Under the pieces are notes generated by a model. The model was not told where the DNA came from, searched no databases, and saw only the letters and a program-made list of their open reading frames with translations. From Proteromonas lacertae (taxonomy: Eukaryota > Sar > Bigyra > Opalinata > Proteromonadidae): DNA of 64,000 bases. The stretch is taken from assembly GCA_002245135.1 (NCBI GenBank), contig NGBS01001160.1, positions 1 to 64,000 on the forward strand. The letters run 5' to 3'. Shown here in pieces: positions 23,042 through 35,376 of this stretch (position 1 is its first letter; every line of letters starts with the position of its first letter). The position numbers were made by a program, and so were the translations under genes.

Positions 23042-23211
23042 ATATAAATAATTATTGTTCATAAAAAAATATAATAATTATAAAAATAATTATCTTTGTG
23101 GTGTTTTTTTAAAAACTATATTATCATGAAAATGTTTGTGTAGTTTATTGGGTTATTATTTATAAACACAATAATCAGGTATATATATTATATTAAATTA
23201 AATAATACAAT

Positions 23212-24029
23212 CTAAATCTCTTCTTGATTTGGTGGAGTATTACTATTTCTTCTATTACTTCTATTTGACTCAGAACAAGACACAAAAGGAATTGAAACAT
23301 CAGTTGTTAACATCAAACTTCTTAATGTAACAAAAGTTATGATAATTAACAAAACTATCAACCAAAATGGAGATAGCCATGTTTCAATCATCGGACAAGG
23401 GATGAAACCGAATGAAAATGAAAAAAGATCCACACCTAAAGAAAATTGGTTAGGATCTATTACAGTTAATAACGCAATTACTAAAAATGCAACTGTTGCT
23501 GGAGGTATTGACATTCCTAATAGTTTAATGAAAGTTTTTATATAAACGGAAGATATTATTCCTGAACACATACACAAAAGAGGTATTGAACTACTAATTG
23601 GGATAAAATCATTGTTATAATTGAATAAAAATGAGCCAATTATATGTGTTATCACGAAATTAAATCCTAATAGAATTGTCATATCATATATAAGAAATGC
23701 GACAAATTTGTAAGTTGTTAGTTGAATTTCGGCATAAACTATTCATATATCGAAATAAAAAATATACACATAACAGGTATAAAAGCTAATGAAACATAAT
23801 ACATAAGATTTGTATTTACTAAGTGAGATACAACTAAACGATAATATTCTTTTTTGATAATAACCTATTCACATATTCTTGAAATAGAATACCTTCTGAT
23901 AAGTACAAGAAACCTGATTTGGAGTGATATATCTCAATCTAGGGATGAAATGAACCTAAAAGCATAAAATTTCAATAATACAATAGTTATTGAAACCAAA
24001 AAAATGGTCGAGAAAAATATATCTATCAT
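23212..24029 (-). CDS. Rhomboid-like multi-pass membrane protein (probable pseudoprotease)
   Basis: Exons 23997-24029, 23893-23955, 23768-23864 and 23212-23738 (introns 41, 28 and 29 nt) give 239 residues with about five or six membrane segments. The N-terminal part VIIKKEYYRLVVSHLVNTNL resembles the rhomboid-family entry (KKEYWRLxTSHFxHxNL). The catalytic GxSG serine motif and the partner His are not seen, so proteolysis is unlikely. Rhomboid pseudoproteases such as UBAC2, TMEM115 or derlin-like proteins act in ER and Golgi quality control. The C-terminal 45 residues are a hydrophilic Ser/Asn tail. The specific subfamily cannot be fixed. Confidence 0.55.
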
Positions 24030-24144
24030 ATTAGAAGAGAAAACAATGATGAAAACAGAAAAGGAAGCAAGCTTGTGTTGATAAGAATCAAGCCTATACT
24101 AACAAAACAATCATAATAAAACAAAACAACTATTCTTATTTATT

Positions 24145-26029
24145 CTATTTATTAAATTTACCCTTTTTATTGCTTTTACCACCAGTTGGAATATCATTTC
24201 TCTTTCTTTTCATCTGTAATTTGAAATGAGTTGTATATTTATCTCTCCATTTCAGCCAATCAGCTTTTATCTCTTCATCTGTCTCAATCCTCATAAATGA
24301 GTTTTCTATCTCTGGTACTATTACTCCTTCATTAATTTTGACATTATCTTCTTTGTTATTATCTTCAGAATCTTTAAAGTATAAAGGATTATCAACTAAT
24401 GATGTAGTCTTCTTTATAGAATACCAAGGCAGATCTGCACTACTTTTTTTGTTATTCTCAATTATTGTAGATGTTGATAATTCATTATCTTTTGTTTCTT
24501 CTTCTTCTTCATTTTTAAAGAATGTAAATGGTTTATTATCACTACTGGCAAATAGAGATGACAAAGATCCAGCTGTTTCTATATATCTACCTTTTTCTGT
24601 ATCATAATTATTCTCGCTTTGTTTTTTATCTTTCTTTTTATCATCTTTACTATTATTTTCATTGTTTTCTTCATTGCTCTCATTTTCTTCATTTTCTTCC
24701 TTAGTCAATGTTGGATCATATCTTTGAATTCCTTGATAATCATCTGTAATGATTTCTGATTTCTGTTTAACTGTAGTTCCAAACATTTCTGTTAATATAT
24801 TCATTGCTCTTTCCTGTTCATTCTCTATATTCTCATCATTCTCATTTTCTTCTTTTTCACTCTCATTATCTGAATCCATAAATCTTTCATCTATTTTGAA
24901 ACGATCATCTCCATTTTCTATTCTCTTTTGCATTTCAAATAATTTCCTTCCTTTTTTCCCTTCAAATTGCTTTTTTATTTCGAATCGTTTTTGATCATCA
25001 TCATCATCAGAATTATCATCACTTTCATCTAAATTATTTGATTCATTATCATCATCAGAATTATCATTATTACTATCACTATCAAATAAAGTATTCTTTT
25101 TATAATCTATGAATTCTAATAATGTGTTATTATTATTATTGGAAGAGTCATTTTCATTAGAATCATCATCACTATCATCAAACACTACTCTTTTATTCTT
25201 AGATGGAGCAATTTTCATATTTGTTTCTGGTAATAAACGATTATTCATTTCTAGTCTTTTTTGAGCTTCTTCAATTGCTTTTAGACGTTTTTCATTTGCC
25301 AATCGTTTTTTCTATAAATATAATAATTAATATATATAATTAAATACTTCTTCCTTTGAGAGTTTTGGTTTATTTTCTTTGTTTTTGTCTATTTTCTGTA
25401 TTGTTTTATCACTTTCTTCTTTATTATCATTATCTTCATCTTCATTTTCATCTAGACTCTTCTCTTCTTCTAATGCTTCATTTTTACTCACTATTTTATC
25501 ACTATCACTATCACTGTCATTACTTTCTTCATTTTCACTTTCATCTATACTCTCCTCTTCTAATATCTCCTTTTTATCTTCATCTTCTAATTCCTTCTTT
25601 TCATCTGATGGAATTGTAGTTTTAGGAAAAGATATTTCATCATCATTATCATCACTTTCATTACTTTCTTCATCTAAACTATCTTCTTCTTCTAATTCCT
25701 TCTTTTCTTCAAAAGGAATTGTTGTTTTAGGAAAAGATATTTCATCATTATTATCATCACTTTCATTTTCACTTTCATCTATACTCTCCTCTTCTAATAT
25801 CTCCTTTTTATCTTCATCTTCTTCACTGCTATTATCTTCTCTATTTTCTTCATTATTCTCTTCATCTTCATCTAAACTTTCTTCTTCTTCTAATTCTTTC
25901 TTCTTTTCTTCAGAAGGAATAATTGTTTTAGGAAAAGATATTTCATCATCATTATCACTGTCTTTCTCTTGAGTAGGTAAAACCGTATGAGGAAAAGAGA
26001 TCTCATCATCACTATCATCTGACTATCAA

Positions 26030-26063
<34 letters not shown>

Positions 26064-26902
26064 TATAAAAATTCATACATTATATTGTGTAAATAATTGA
26101 TCTATTTCTTCCTCTGGATTTAAAAAGCTAATCACTTTATCACTAACTTTACTGCTTCTTTTACTCTTTTTCTTTTTACTATCTTCTCTTTGTTTAATTT
26201 TTTCTTTTATAAAATCTGGAACTGGTATTATTTTTATTTTTGGAGCTACTATTTTTACTTTTGGCTTTTCTAACTCTTCCCATGTTAGTTGTGATAAATC
26301 TAATGGTTTTACTTCTGTAAATTCTGTTCTATATATATTATTATATTATTATTATTTGTATACACTGGCGTTTGTGGTGTTAATTTCATTACTCCATTTC
26401 CCTTTTTCTTTCTTATTAATAATGGTTCATTATCATAAATTGGCATTTCTACTTTTACAATTACTGGTTTTATTGGCTCTTCCATTCCTTTTTCTTTCTG
26501 CTTTTCTAAATGTCTTATATCGTATTTTGCTTGTGCTTTAGAAACCCTATAAATAATATTAATATTGAAATTATACTTAATCATTTTACCATTCCATAAA
26601 CTATTATTAAAAATCTTCATCAAACGAGGAATTGCACTTTTAAAACCTTCTAATGTAATAAATCTATGTAATAACTAAATTATTAAAATCTTACGCAAAG
26701 CCTTTCATTACTCCTATTGAAGATATTGGAATTTCACATTCTGTTATTTTAACTCCCTTTACAACCGAAAACTTCTTCATTATGTCATTTTCGGTAATAT
26801 CGAGTGGTATATTGCCAACTATCAATCTAAAAAGCCAAATTCAATACTATGTAAACGAACAGAGGTTTTTAAATCATCTAATGCATTTGCATTTTCACTC
26901 AT
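24145..26902 (-). CDS. NOL8-like nucleolar RRM protein with acidic repeats
   Basis: Exons 26857-26902, 26695-26818, 26577-26663, 26364-26546, 26079-26328, 25348-26022 and 24145-25311 give 843 residues. The N-terminal RRM (VGNIPLDITENDIMKKF, KGFAFITLEGF) is followed by MKIFNNSLWNGKMIKVSKAQ, which matches the NOL8 pattern (LNKTKWKGG...LAKE). The middle is acidic and Ser-rich with four copies of a DEISFPxT unit, and the C-terminus WLKWRDKYTTHFK also recalls NOL8. NOL8 acts in ribosome biogenesis in the nucleolus. For intron 1 I used the acceptor at 26819 (38 nt); the nearer acceptor at 26827 would be out of frame although it would give the more typical RNP2 text RLIVGN. Confidence 0.7.
25590..26022 (-). 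repeat. Tandem imperfect acidic repeat encoding DEISFPxTxxP units
   Basis: Four spaced copies of the protein unit DDEISFPxT[IVT][IL]P, followed by EKK-ELEEE/SLDE stretches, lie in the NOL8-like gene. The opposite strand shows long spurious serine-rich ORFs over the same region. These look like phosphorylatable docking repeats. Confidence 0.7.
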
Positions 26903-26936
26903 TCTGTAATACACAAAAAATACACATATAAAAACT

Positions 26937-26945
26937 CGGCTTGAC
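26937..26945 (+). promoter_or_regulatory. CGGCTTGAC motif in divergent promoter
   Basis: CGGCTTGAC sits in the 104-base gap between the NOL8-like gene and the SET-domain gene. It is identical to the copy at 15054-15062. Confidence 0.3.
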
Positions 26946-27006
26946 CAAAATAAATTTGATTTTGCTTTTCCTAAATAGCTTAAGCTTCAATCATCCATTT
27001 AATGCA

Positions 27007-29177
27007 ATGTATGCAACGCCTGATGAGAAAAAACAACATATAATAATTCCAAGAATATTTGTATATACATTTCAGTGATTTGAATAGATTTCTGAGAAGT
27101 TGAAAGATAAATTTGCTGATATGTCCTTGAAAAGGTCATATTATATTGGTATTTAAGTGCTATATGATTACATAGACATTAATAGTTGTCCTTTATATGA
27201 AATAAAGAAAGAATTGACAAAAGTACATATTAAACATGGTCAAGATGTTGTTTTGACAGAAGAGATGTATAATAATAATTTTTATTATATGAAACAATAG
27301 AAAGAAAGACATTTTAAAATATGCAAATGGGGTTGTATATAATGACACATTAGCGGTAAGAATCATCTCTGATCCAAATAATCCATCTTTCACATATTCT
27401 ACATCAGGAAGTGTTCAATATGGATGTTTTGCGTTGGAAGACATTCCAAAGAATAAAGTTTTAGGTTTGTTTTGTGGAATATATATGAAAGAAGATGAAA
27501 TTAATGAAAAAATCAAATATGTATATTAATATTATTACTAATTCTTATATCTTAATAGAAACCTGATTTGCCAGTATCACTCTATGAGACATGTAAATCA
27601 AATATCTTAATTGATGGTTTTACCTTTCGAAATGAAGCATCTTATATAAATGATTGTAGAAATGGAAATCATCGCAGAAGGAAGATGAATGTATTATTCT
27701 TTCATGCATTAATTGATGATATATTACCAGTGGTAGTTATGATTTCACTTACTGATATTGCTGAAGGTGAAGAGTTATTGTCTGATTATGGAGTAAGTTT
27801 TATTTGTTTATATATATATATAGCCAGAATATTGGAATATGATTGAAAAAGTAATTACTCCTGAATGTAGTACAACAATGAAAATCTGTAATGTATTTTC
27901 GATAATGTATTATTTAATAGAAATTGAATTATTTAGATAGAATCACCAATTATATCAAGTTAAGGAAAGTAAGTAAAAGAATAAAACAAATTAAAATGGA
28001 GAAAGAATCAAATTCTAATAGCAGTCAATCACCAAAAGTTATAAATCATTCAAATGTGATAAAGAAATCAGTAAACATAAAAAAAGAAAGTGATAATAAA
28101 CCAATCCATGTAGAATTGAATGGAAATATGGAAATGTATTTCATAATTTTTATTAATTCTTATTTTTTACTTTTTATTAGTATTTTAATAAGTGATTCAG
28201 ATTCTGAAGATGATAGTGAAGAAAGTTTAAATAGTATTCCACCAATATCAATTAAAAGAACCATACAGTATTGATATTATAGTATTAATGTTTATTGTTT
28301 TATTAGAGATGATGATAATCGTGCATCTCGTAGAATTAAATTAGACAATACTTCACCATCTACTCCATTAGATATAAATAATACTTCATCATCTCCAACA
28401 TCATCAACTTGCTCATCAATTACTACTACACCAACAGTTACACAAACCAATGTGACAAGCAATGGATATAAGAGCAGGACATTGCATATATCAAAGACTA
28501 TAAAAGGATTGCAACAACTAGAAATAGAAGATGAGTTACCAAGTGAAGAAGCTTTTCTCATTTTGTGTATATAAATGTATATTATATTGCATTTAGATCA
28601 AGATAACAGATTGTTTGAATATATTAACAAAACTTCATTATATCAACATCTTCAATGTGAATTACCAAACCATGTTTGTGAAAAATGTTGTGAATATAGA
28701 CATCTAATACTATTCTATGCATTATATATGGATTATTATCTTAAAACAAATAGTGAAATGTACATTTGTTATTCAAGGTATGATAATTCAATAGATGAGA
28801 GAATATATGAAGAAATGCTTGATTGTATTTGTTGCTATTATCGAAGATTATATCCAATAATAATGAGAGGTACAAGTGATTTGAATATGGATCCAAGAGT
28901 TGAATTTATTCAATTGGAAGAAGATACTCATGGTGATGATATTTTGTTATTCTTTTTATATAAATTCTTACATTTGATTTGTGATAATAAAGAATACTTT
29001 TCAAAACAATTTCGTTTTGATGTGATGTATTATAAGAAGGTATTTTATGTTTTATCATTTGAAGATATTCTGATTCAAAAAGATATGAGTTATATACCTC
29101 ATTTATCAAACCTGTTTGAGTATTTAGCATATCTCACCTATGCAACAGAAAGATCCTATTTATATTTATTAAATTAA
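27007..29177 (+). CDS. SET-domain protein (putative lysine methyltransferase)
   Basis: Ten exons (27007-27060, 27088-27148, 27176-27266, 27301-27520, 27559-27792, 27824-27850, 27921-28135, 28181-28267, 28307-28566, 28597-29177), with introns of 27-70 nt, give 609 residues in one frame. The SET domain (about 115-245) shows YGCFALEDIPKNKVLGLFCG, EASYINDCRNG in place of the NHSC motif, and IAEGEELLSDYGPEYW at its end. No pre-SET or post-SET cysteine cluster is evident. A basic and Ser/Thr-rich linker follows. The C-terminal 200 residues form an unrecognised helical, Tyr-rich domain with CEKCCEYR and CICCYYRR. Substrate unknown: histone or non-histone lysine. The NHSC region is divergent, so activity is not guaranteed. 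Confidence 0.75.
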
Positions 29178-29354
29178 TTTATTATTGCTTATTTTTCTTT
29201 GTTTGAGATTATGTTTGTCTTAAACGTGTGATTCTCAAATATTTTTTGTGAATTTGTCATGATAAGTTATTTAATTACATGTGCCAATTCAAAATCATAT
29301 TTCAACAAATAAAAAATAATATTAAAAATAATAATCATTAACATAATATATCAA

Positions 29355-30995
29355 TTAAAAGAATTTCTTACCCAACGCAAATCCAGCTATAGTTCCTGCC
29401 AAATTACCTAAAAATCTACCAAAACTTCGTTTTTGTTTTATTACAATGGGTTGGACAGGTCTATTAGCAATTTCTACTCTAATTTCTTCTATTTTTTTAA
29501 TCAACATCTCAGATCTTTCCTCATGTCTTTTTCTTTCTTCCATAATTTGTTTCACCTCTTCTTCAGTTTTATTCTTCTCTTCTTCCTTAAGCTTCATTGC
29601 TTTCTTGTGAGATGCATTATTTTCATATTCCATTCTTATCATTTCCATTTCTCCTCTCAAATACTCCATTGATTCGTTTATCATTTCATCTGTTCCTAAT
29701 AATGCTTTCTTAACTTCGGTTTCTACTTTATTCTTCACTTCTTCAAATAAGTTATAGAAATCTCTTTCAGAACAATTAAAACGATCTTTCATTGGATATA
29801 TTAGAGTCTATTAAAAGTTATATACATTTATTATTATACTTCTAATGCTACTCCACATATTCTGTTATTCTCATGATTCATAAATATTTTGTGCATTTGA
29901 CTCAACTGTGGTATTCCTTTACTCAAAAATGCATTTAATGTTTCGTATAAACTATATAATACTTCTTTATTCTCGAATGTTGGTTGTAATTTATTATTTA
30001 ATAGATCTTTTACATAATACAATACTGATTTTTTAAATTCATCACTAATATCCCTCATATCACCTTTAAAATCATCAGTTTCTACATCATCTCCTGGATG
30101 AGGTAATCCATAACAATCTATATATTTGTAACAACTTTTTATCAACTCTAAATTCTATAATTATTATATTACACAAAGAAAACTATACATTCTGTAAAGA
30201 TTTATCTTTTGTATTAAATAGTTTATGTTTAAAATCATTAATTTCATTCAATTGTTCTTCTAATTCTTCAGATTCATACTTGTAATCTCTTATTAACAAT
30301 TCAATTCCACAAAATGAACCATTGGCTTTTTCTTTTTCTGGAGGACAATACTCTACCAATAATCGAAGATTTGTCATATCACTTGGACCAATGATTCCTT
30401 TCTGATTCAATATCAATACTGAACTCATTAAATTCGATATTCCAAATAGTACTTGATCACTTCCATTTGAACTATCATTTGCTTCTAATCCTTATTCATT
30501 TGTAAAAAGTAAAATATTATACTTCAGCATCAACTAATAAAACTGCCATGTTTTGGGATTTGTCACTAGGATTTGGGATAATAAAATAATGATTCAACAT
30601 CCTTATTCCCTTTGTACATGGTATATTCCCAGCTTTCCATCCAAATCCACTTGAATTACTACTACTTCCATTTAAACAACCACAATCCAACCTTAAATCT
30701 TCTATACGAATATCGTTTATATCTATTACATTTATATAATATAATATTCTATATACCTCTACATTCTTCAAATTTGAACAATATTGAAATCATTATATCC
30801 AATAAGGTTGATTTTCCTGTTCTAGATTCACCAGATACATTCAATATAGCAATCGGAATGTCATCTGGTAGACTTCTGCATATATCCAAGAGATTATCTT
30901 TCTTCAAGTCTAATTTCTTCTTATCCCAATTAACTATCTATTTTAATATATTTTTATTATCTTTATGCTTCTACTGCTAAACAGTTTCTATTCAT
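29355..30995 (-). CDS. GBP/atlastin-like large GTPase, minus-strand copy
   Basis: Exons 30975-30995, 30757-30937, 30523-30701, 30189-30490, 29840-30154 and 29355-29807 give about 483 residues. The G domain has P-loop VSGESRTGKSTLL, a switch region with PCTKGIRML, DxxG (VDAEG) and the RD cap LLIRDYK, as in dynamin-superfamily GBPs. A helical stalk and a long charged coiled coil (about 350-450, EEEKNKTEEEVKQIMEERKR) follow, ending in a glycine-rich hydrophobic segment (NLAGTIAGFALGKKFF) that may insert in a membrane. The intron at 30491-30522 does not keep frame by one base. Retaining G after GAA gives the conserved DAEG; this may be an indel or atypical splicing. It is divergent from the paralog at 31160. 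Confidence 0.75.
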
Positions 30996-31100
30996 TATCT
31001 CACAGATTATTATTTAGATTTGATAATTGTGTATAAATGATTTAATTGGATATTACTATGTAAAAACTAGTTTCATGTATAAACTATTATGTAAAAATAG

Positions 31101-31141
31101 AAATTACATAAAAACTGAAACGACTCATTTTTATGTAATTT
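31101..31141. promoter_or_regulatory. Perfect 14-bp inverted repeat between divergent GTPase genes
   Basis: The arm AAATTACATAAAAA (31101-31114) and its exact reverse complement TTTTTATGTAATTT (31128-31141) flank a 13-base loop, CTGAAACGACTCA. The repeat lies 18 bases before the plus-strand GTPase start and 106 bases before the minus-strand start. Two further ATGTAAAAA copies lie at about 31059 and 31089. The position suggests a shared operator; it could instead form a hairpin in the 5' UTR. Confidence 0.5.
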
Positions 31142-31159
31142 ATTTTTTTAAATCATATC

Positions 31160-32663
31160 ATGCCAGCTTCCAACTATGAAGTGATTCATGTATTATATTT
31201 TTATTTTATTATACTTATTATACTTATATATGAATAGATTATATCATGCGATGAATATGGTCATTTAAGTTTTGATTCTAGAGGATTTAAAAGCGTTTTA
31301 GACAAAATTCCTGATATTCCAATTGTTATATATTCTGTTGCTGGTAAATATAGAATAGGAAAGAGTTTTCTATTAAATTCATTAATTCCAGTTTTAGAGT
31401 ATTACAGAGACAAAGGAACTATGGAAGGTTTTAGGAAGGAAGATTTAGATTTTCATATGCATGGCACAAAAAGTTTTGTCTATAAAGGAGGACATGATTC
31501 TACAACAAAAGGAATTCATCTATTAAACACACCATTTATAGTTCCGAATCCACACGATTTAACTAAAAAAGTTGCAATTTTGTTAATGGATAGTCAAGGA
31601 TTAGATGCAATAGATGTGAATGGAGGTGTTGATCAAGTATTATTCACGCTGACTAATTTCTTATCATCTCATATAATATATAATGTTTGTGGTAATATTG
31701 AACCAAATAAACTACTAAGTTTAATATCTTTAGCAAGTCATTCTAAGGTATAAAAGAATTAATTAATATTATATTAATAATAAATAGGATCATAGAAAAG
31801 ATATGTTTAGTTCATTAGATATTTTAATTCGAGATTATAAATTTAAAAAACATGATATAGAAAGCATGAGAATGGAGAGTGAAAACTATGTAATAAATTT
31901 ATCCAGTACGAAAGGATCAATAGTAGAAGTATGATAATGAAGTTTTATATAATATTTATAGATAAATTTAAGAGAATTAAATGAATATTTTCGATTTGTG
32001 AGATGTTATCCTTTACCATTTCCTGGAAGAAAAGTAGAATTAGTTAAATTTGATGGAAATAAAGATGATATAAAGAAAGAGTTTATAGATTTAATTTATG
32101 ATTATATATTCATACTTTCTGATGAAGATCATATAGTATCCAAATTCGAAAGTGGTGAACAATTATTGAAATTATTTGAGACAATGTGTAAAGAGACTTT
32201 AAACAAAGAAAGAATAAATGCTGATGAATTTTATAGAATAATAACTGAGAATAAAGATAACAATACATTTAATAGATTCAAAACTGAATGGCTTAATCCG
32301 TTAAAAATGGAAAGTCTTAACTTAAATGTTATAGAATTTGCAGATCGAATTGAAAAAATAAATGCTGTATTTGAGGATGTAATAAATAGTTTATATTATT
32401 TTGATGAAAAGAGAATAAAAATGTTTCACACTGAAATTATCTCAATAGAAAGTGAGTATTATAATGATGTAGATATAAAGAAAGAGAAAGCTAGTTTAGA
32501 AGAGAAAAAGAGATATCTTCAACAAGAAAGAGAATTATTTAATAGACAACAGTCACAACAACAAAATTATCAAAATCAGTTAAATCAACTGCGAAGTATT
32601 GCTGAACCACCACCTACTTACGTTTATCACCATAAGAAAAAGAAGAGATGTGTAATTATGTAA
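31160..32663 (+). CDS. GBP-like large GTPase with C-terminal CaaX box
   Basis: Exons 31160-31189, 31238-31747, 31788-31928 and 31962-32663 (introns 48, 40 and 33 nt) give 460 residues. G-domain motifs are complete: P-loop VAGKYRIGKSFLLN, GGHDSTTKGIHL, DSQGLDA as DxxG, and ILIRDYKF as the RD base-recognition motif. Helical middle and coiled-coil regions follow. The protein ends KKKKRCVIM, a polybasic stretch followed by a CaaX box; methionine at the last position favours farnesylation. Animal GBPs use the same ending to reach vacuole and Golgi membranes. The CaaX-processing protease RCE1 is encoded 1.6 kb downstream. The paralog at 29355-30995 lacks a CaaX box. Confidence 0.82.
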
Positions 32664-32703
32664 TATATCTTTAGTACTTTAACACAATTAATAAATTTAA
32701 AAT

Positions 32704-34148
32704 TTAATCATCTAATTCATCTAAAAATGATTGTAACTTGGTTGAATAGTTTTCTAATCCGCATCTCTCTAAACATTGACATATTCGTCTAAAATCATCA
32801 TTTTCATTTTTTCTTTTAATAAACTCTTCCAATAAATCTATGTTTGGAGATTTTTCATATATATCTTTGTTTAGTATAATTCCTATTGATGATAGATATA
32901 AACTAAAACATTTCAAAATAGTCATCTTTATTTCTGGTGTTGCTTTTATATTTTCATATTCTTCATCTGTACAATCAGTTGGGAAAATATACTATTAATG
33001 CAATTAATAATCTTAAATATTATATATATTTATACTTGCAAATAGTCATGATGGAGAGTTAAATAGTTTTCATTTTCAAATTTCCATTCTCTCATTATAT
33101 AACTAATATATTCATCTCCGTTATATATTTTACATTTATTCATTAAAAAGTTGATTATATTAAACTCAGTTTCACTATTACTCTCTATATCTCTTTCAAT
33201 ATCATTTTCATTGTTACTTTTTATTACTTCTTCATTATATCCATCTAATGGCTCACTTGCTGGTTTTGTTTGATAATAATCATCATCATCATTAATTATT
33301 TCTTCTTTATACTCATTTAATTGATCAGTTAATGGTTTTGTTTGTATTTCTGTAATACAATCATTCTCAATTTCTTCTTCTTCTCCTTCTTCTTCATTAT
33401 CTGACGGTGTAATAATATACTTATCTTTATCTTCCTTACTGTTATAATAATTATACTCTTCTTCTTCTTCTTCTTCTTTTTTATATCTTGGTGAATTACT
33501 AATAGCAGGTGAAATCATATACTTTGTTGGTCTATAATTGTTACTAATTGTTCCAAAATTGTATGAAGATTGATTGATATTCGAAATAGTTTCACTTCCT
33601 GTCGGTCTTTTCATTGGTGAATATGTCGATGAAGAATATAAATATGGATAAAGTGGAGGTGATCTGATTGGTTGTGCATATAATTCTTGTGTAGTAGAGT
33701 ATACCGGATTTGAGTATTTGGAATCAAGAGAAGTGAATGTAGGTGTCTTGGGTTTTGGTACATTATAATTACTTATAATACCACCACCTAAATATTTATA
33801 TTCGCTATAATCTCCGTAATTATTGTATTTATGAGATTTTGATGATCTGTTTACTTCAGAATAATCGTTTGTATATCTACTACCTAAATAATCATCATCT
33901 GAGTGATTTTTGTGATTTTTGTGACTTTTGTGATGAGAGTGCTTATTGGTATAAGGTGATATATTGGCTGAAGTAATAGCAGGAACTGGACTGAATTCAT
34001 TTCTTTTTCTACTGCTAGATCTTAATTTAGGATTTATGTTTACACTAATTTGATTATTAAAATATTTTAATTTGATAGGACTATGTGTAGCAATCCTAAT
34101 TTTGCAATCTGGAGTATTTATTGTCAGAATAGGATTAGATATAGCCAT
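32704..34148 (-). CDS. OGFr-domain protein with long disordered N-terminus
   Basis: Exons 33036-34148 and 32704-32991 (intron 44 nt) give 466 residues. The first 310 residues are low-complexity: His/Lys/Ser (HSHHKSHKNHKNHS), Tyr/Ser and Pro-rich text, then acidic runs. The C-terminal 150 residues fit the conserved domain of opioid growth factor receptor: HHDYLQYIFPT (family HDYIQWLFP), a helical part, then DDFRRICQCLERCGLENYS (family RITRILxCLxELG). In animals OGFr is a nuclear-envelope-associated growth regulator; in microbial eukaryotes the domain is common but of unknown function. The intron falls inside the HDYLQ/YIFP block, which supports the splice. Confidence 0.72.
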
Positions 34149-34251
34149 TTTAAAAAGAGTGTAATTTACTTGTCATTTTGACATTTTTATTCTTGTTTTA
34201 TAATTTTTTCAATTTTCTCAATTATTTAAGTAGTTCTAGAGTATATTAAAG

Positions 34252-35261
34252 ATGTTATATCATGTATATATATTACTCTAATAATATTAGACAACATTAC
34301 CATTGGCGGTTACAATTTGCTTAGTTGCTACATTATGTTTAGTATTAGCCCTTTATTTACTGCCTAATTCAATAAGTGAACTACAAAGAGATCATCCTCA
34401 TTTCGTATATATATGTAGTTCATTTCTGTATAGATTATTGCAAGGACAATATGGTTCATGATAATGGCTGTTGTACTATTTAATGTTTTAGGCTATTTTC
34501 AAATCAATGATACTGATATAACATTTTATGAATGGTTAGGAATAAGAAAGTATAGATTGCTAGAAGCAATAATACTTCCATTCATTTTATTAGTTATTCT
34601 ATACATGGGTCCAATACTTTATGGAATATACTATATAATTAACACGAAAAGAGAATTTGATGCGTATTTCCATTTAAATTTCATATATATGTATATATAT
34701 ATATAGATCAAGATTCCCATGGTATCGTAATATGGCAATGAATCCATACGTTGCACTACGTAATTATTTCATTGGTCCACTATTTGAAGAATTTTATTTC
34801 AGAATTTGTATGGTTCCTTTACTAATTGGAAGTGGTTGTAGTTATTACGGTTTATTCTTTTTATCTGCATTTATATTTGGAGCAGCACATTTTCATCACA
34901 TTATTTACCATCTTAAAACTGGTGCTGAATTTAATAGTGCTTTATTCGGATCATTATTTCAAGTCTGTTATACATCAATATTTGGAATGTTTGAAGTTTA
35001 TATTTATGTCAGAACAGGTCATTTTATATCGATATTTTTGTTTCATATGTTATGTAATATAATAGAATTCCCATCATTTGATTGGACAACACCAGGTGAT
35101 GTTGGATATAATCATCGATATTGTATGTAATTAATATTTATATTGTAGTGTTTAATGTATTATCAGGAATTGGTATATGTTTGTTTATAAAGTCATTACC
35201 AATGTTAACATGTACTGATTGGTATAAATCACCGATATGGGAATACATTCATAGTAAGTAG
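34252..35261 (+). CDS. RCE1: CAAX prenyl protease 2 (RCE1)
   Basis: Exons 34252-34263, 34291-34404, 34434-34663, 34707-35122 and 35149-35261 (introns 27, 29, 43 and 26 nt) give 294 residues, the usual RCE1 size, with about seven or eight membrane helices. Catalytic motifs of the ABI/CPBP family are intact: EEFYFR (EExxxR), FGAAHFHH with the catalytic His, and FHMLCN. RDHPHF matches the family RDHP motif. RCE1 removes the last three residues from prenylated CaaX proteins in the ER membrane, and the GTPase ending CVIM nearby is a natural substrate type. The four-codon first exon is chosen because it provides the only in-frame start. Confidence 0.9.
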
Positions 35262-35376
35262 AATATAACTGAATCTAATGATTTCATTCATGAATATTTT
35301 TATGTGAGTGTTTAAATTATACCCAATAAATACAGAAATATATATGAAAGACAACTAATGTTAAAAACATTCACCT

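Noticed and set aside
25356-25972. Long serine/leucine-rich plus-strand ORFs
   Set aside because: They are the antisense of the acidic GAA/GAT-rich repeats of the NOL8-like gene; low-complexity shadows with no gene features.
26819-26856. Third off-by-one intron in the NOL8-like gene
   Set aside because: A slightly longer canonical intron ending at 26819 keeps the frame, so no anomaly is needed.
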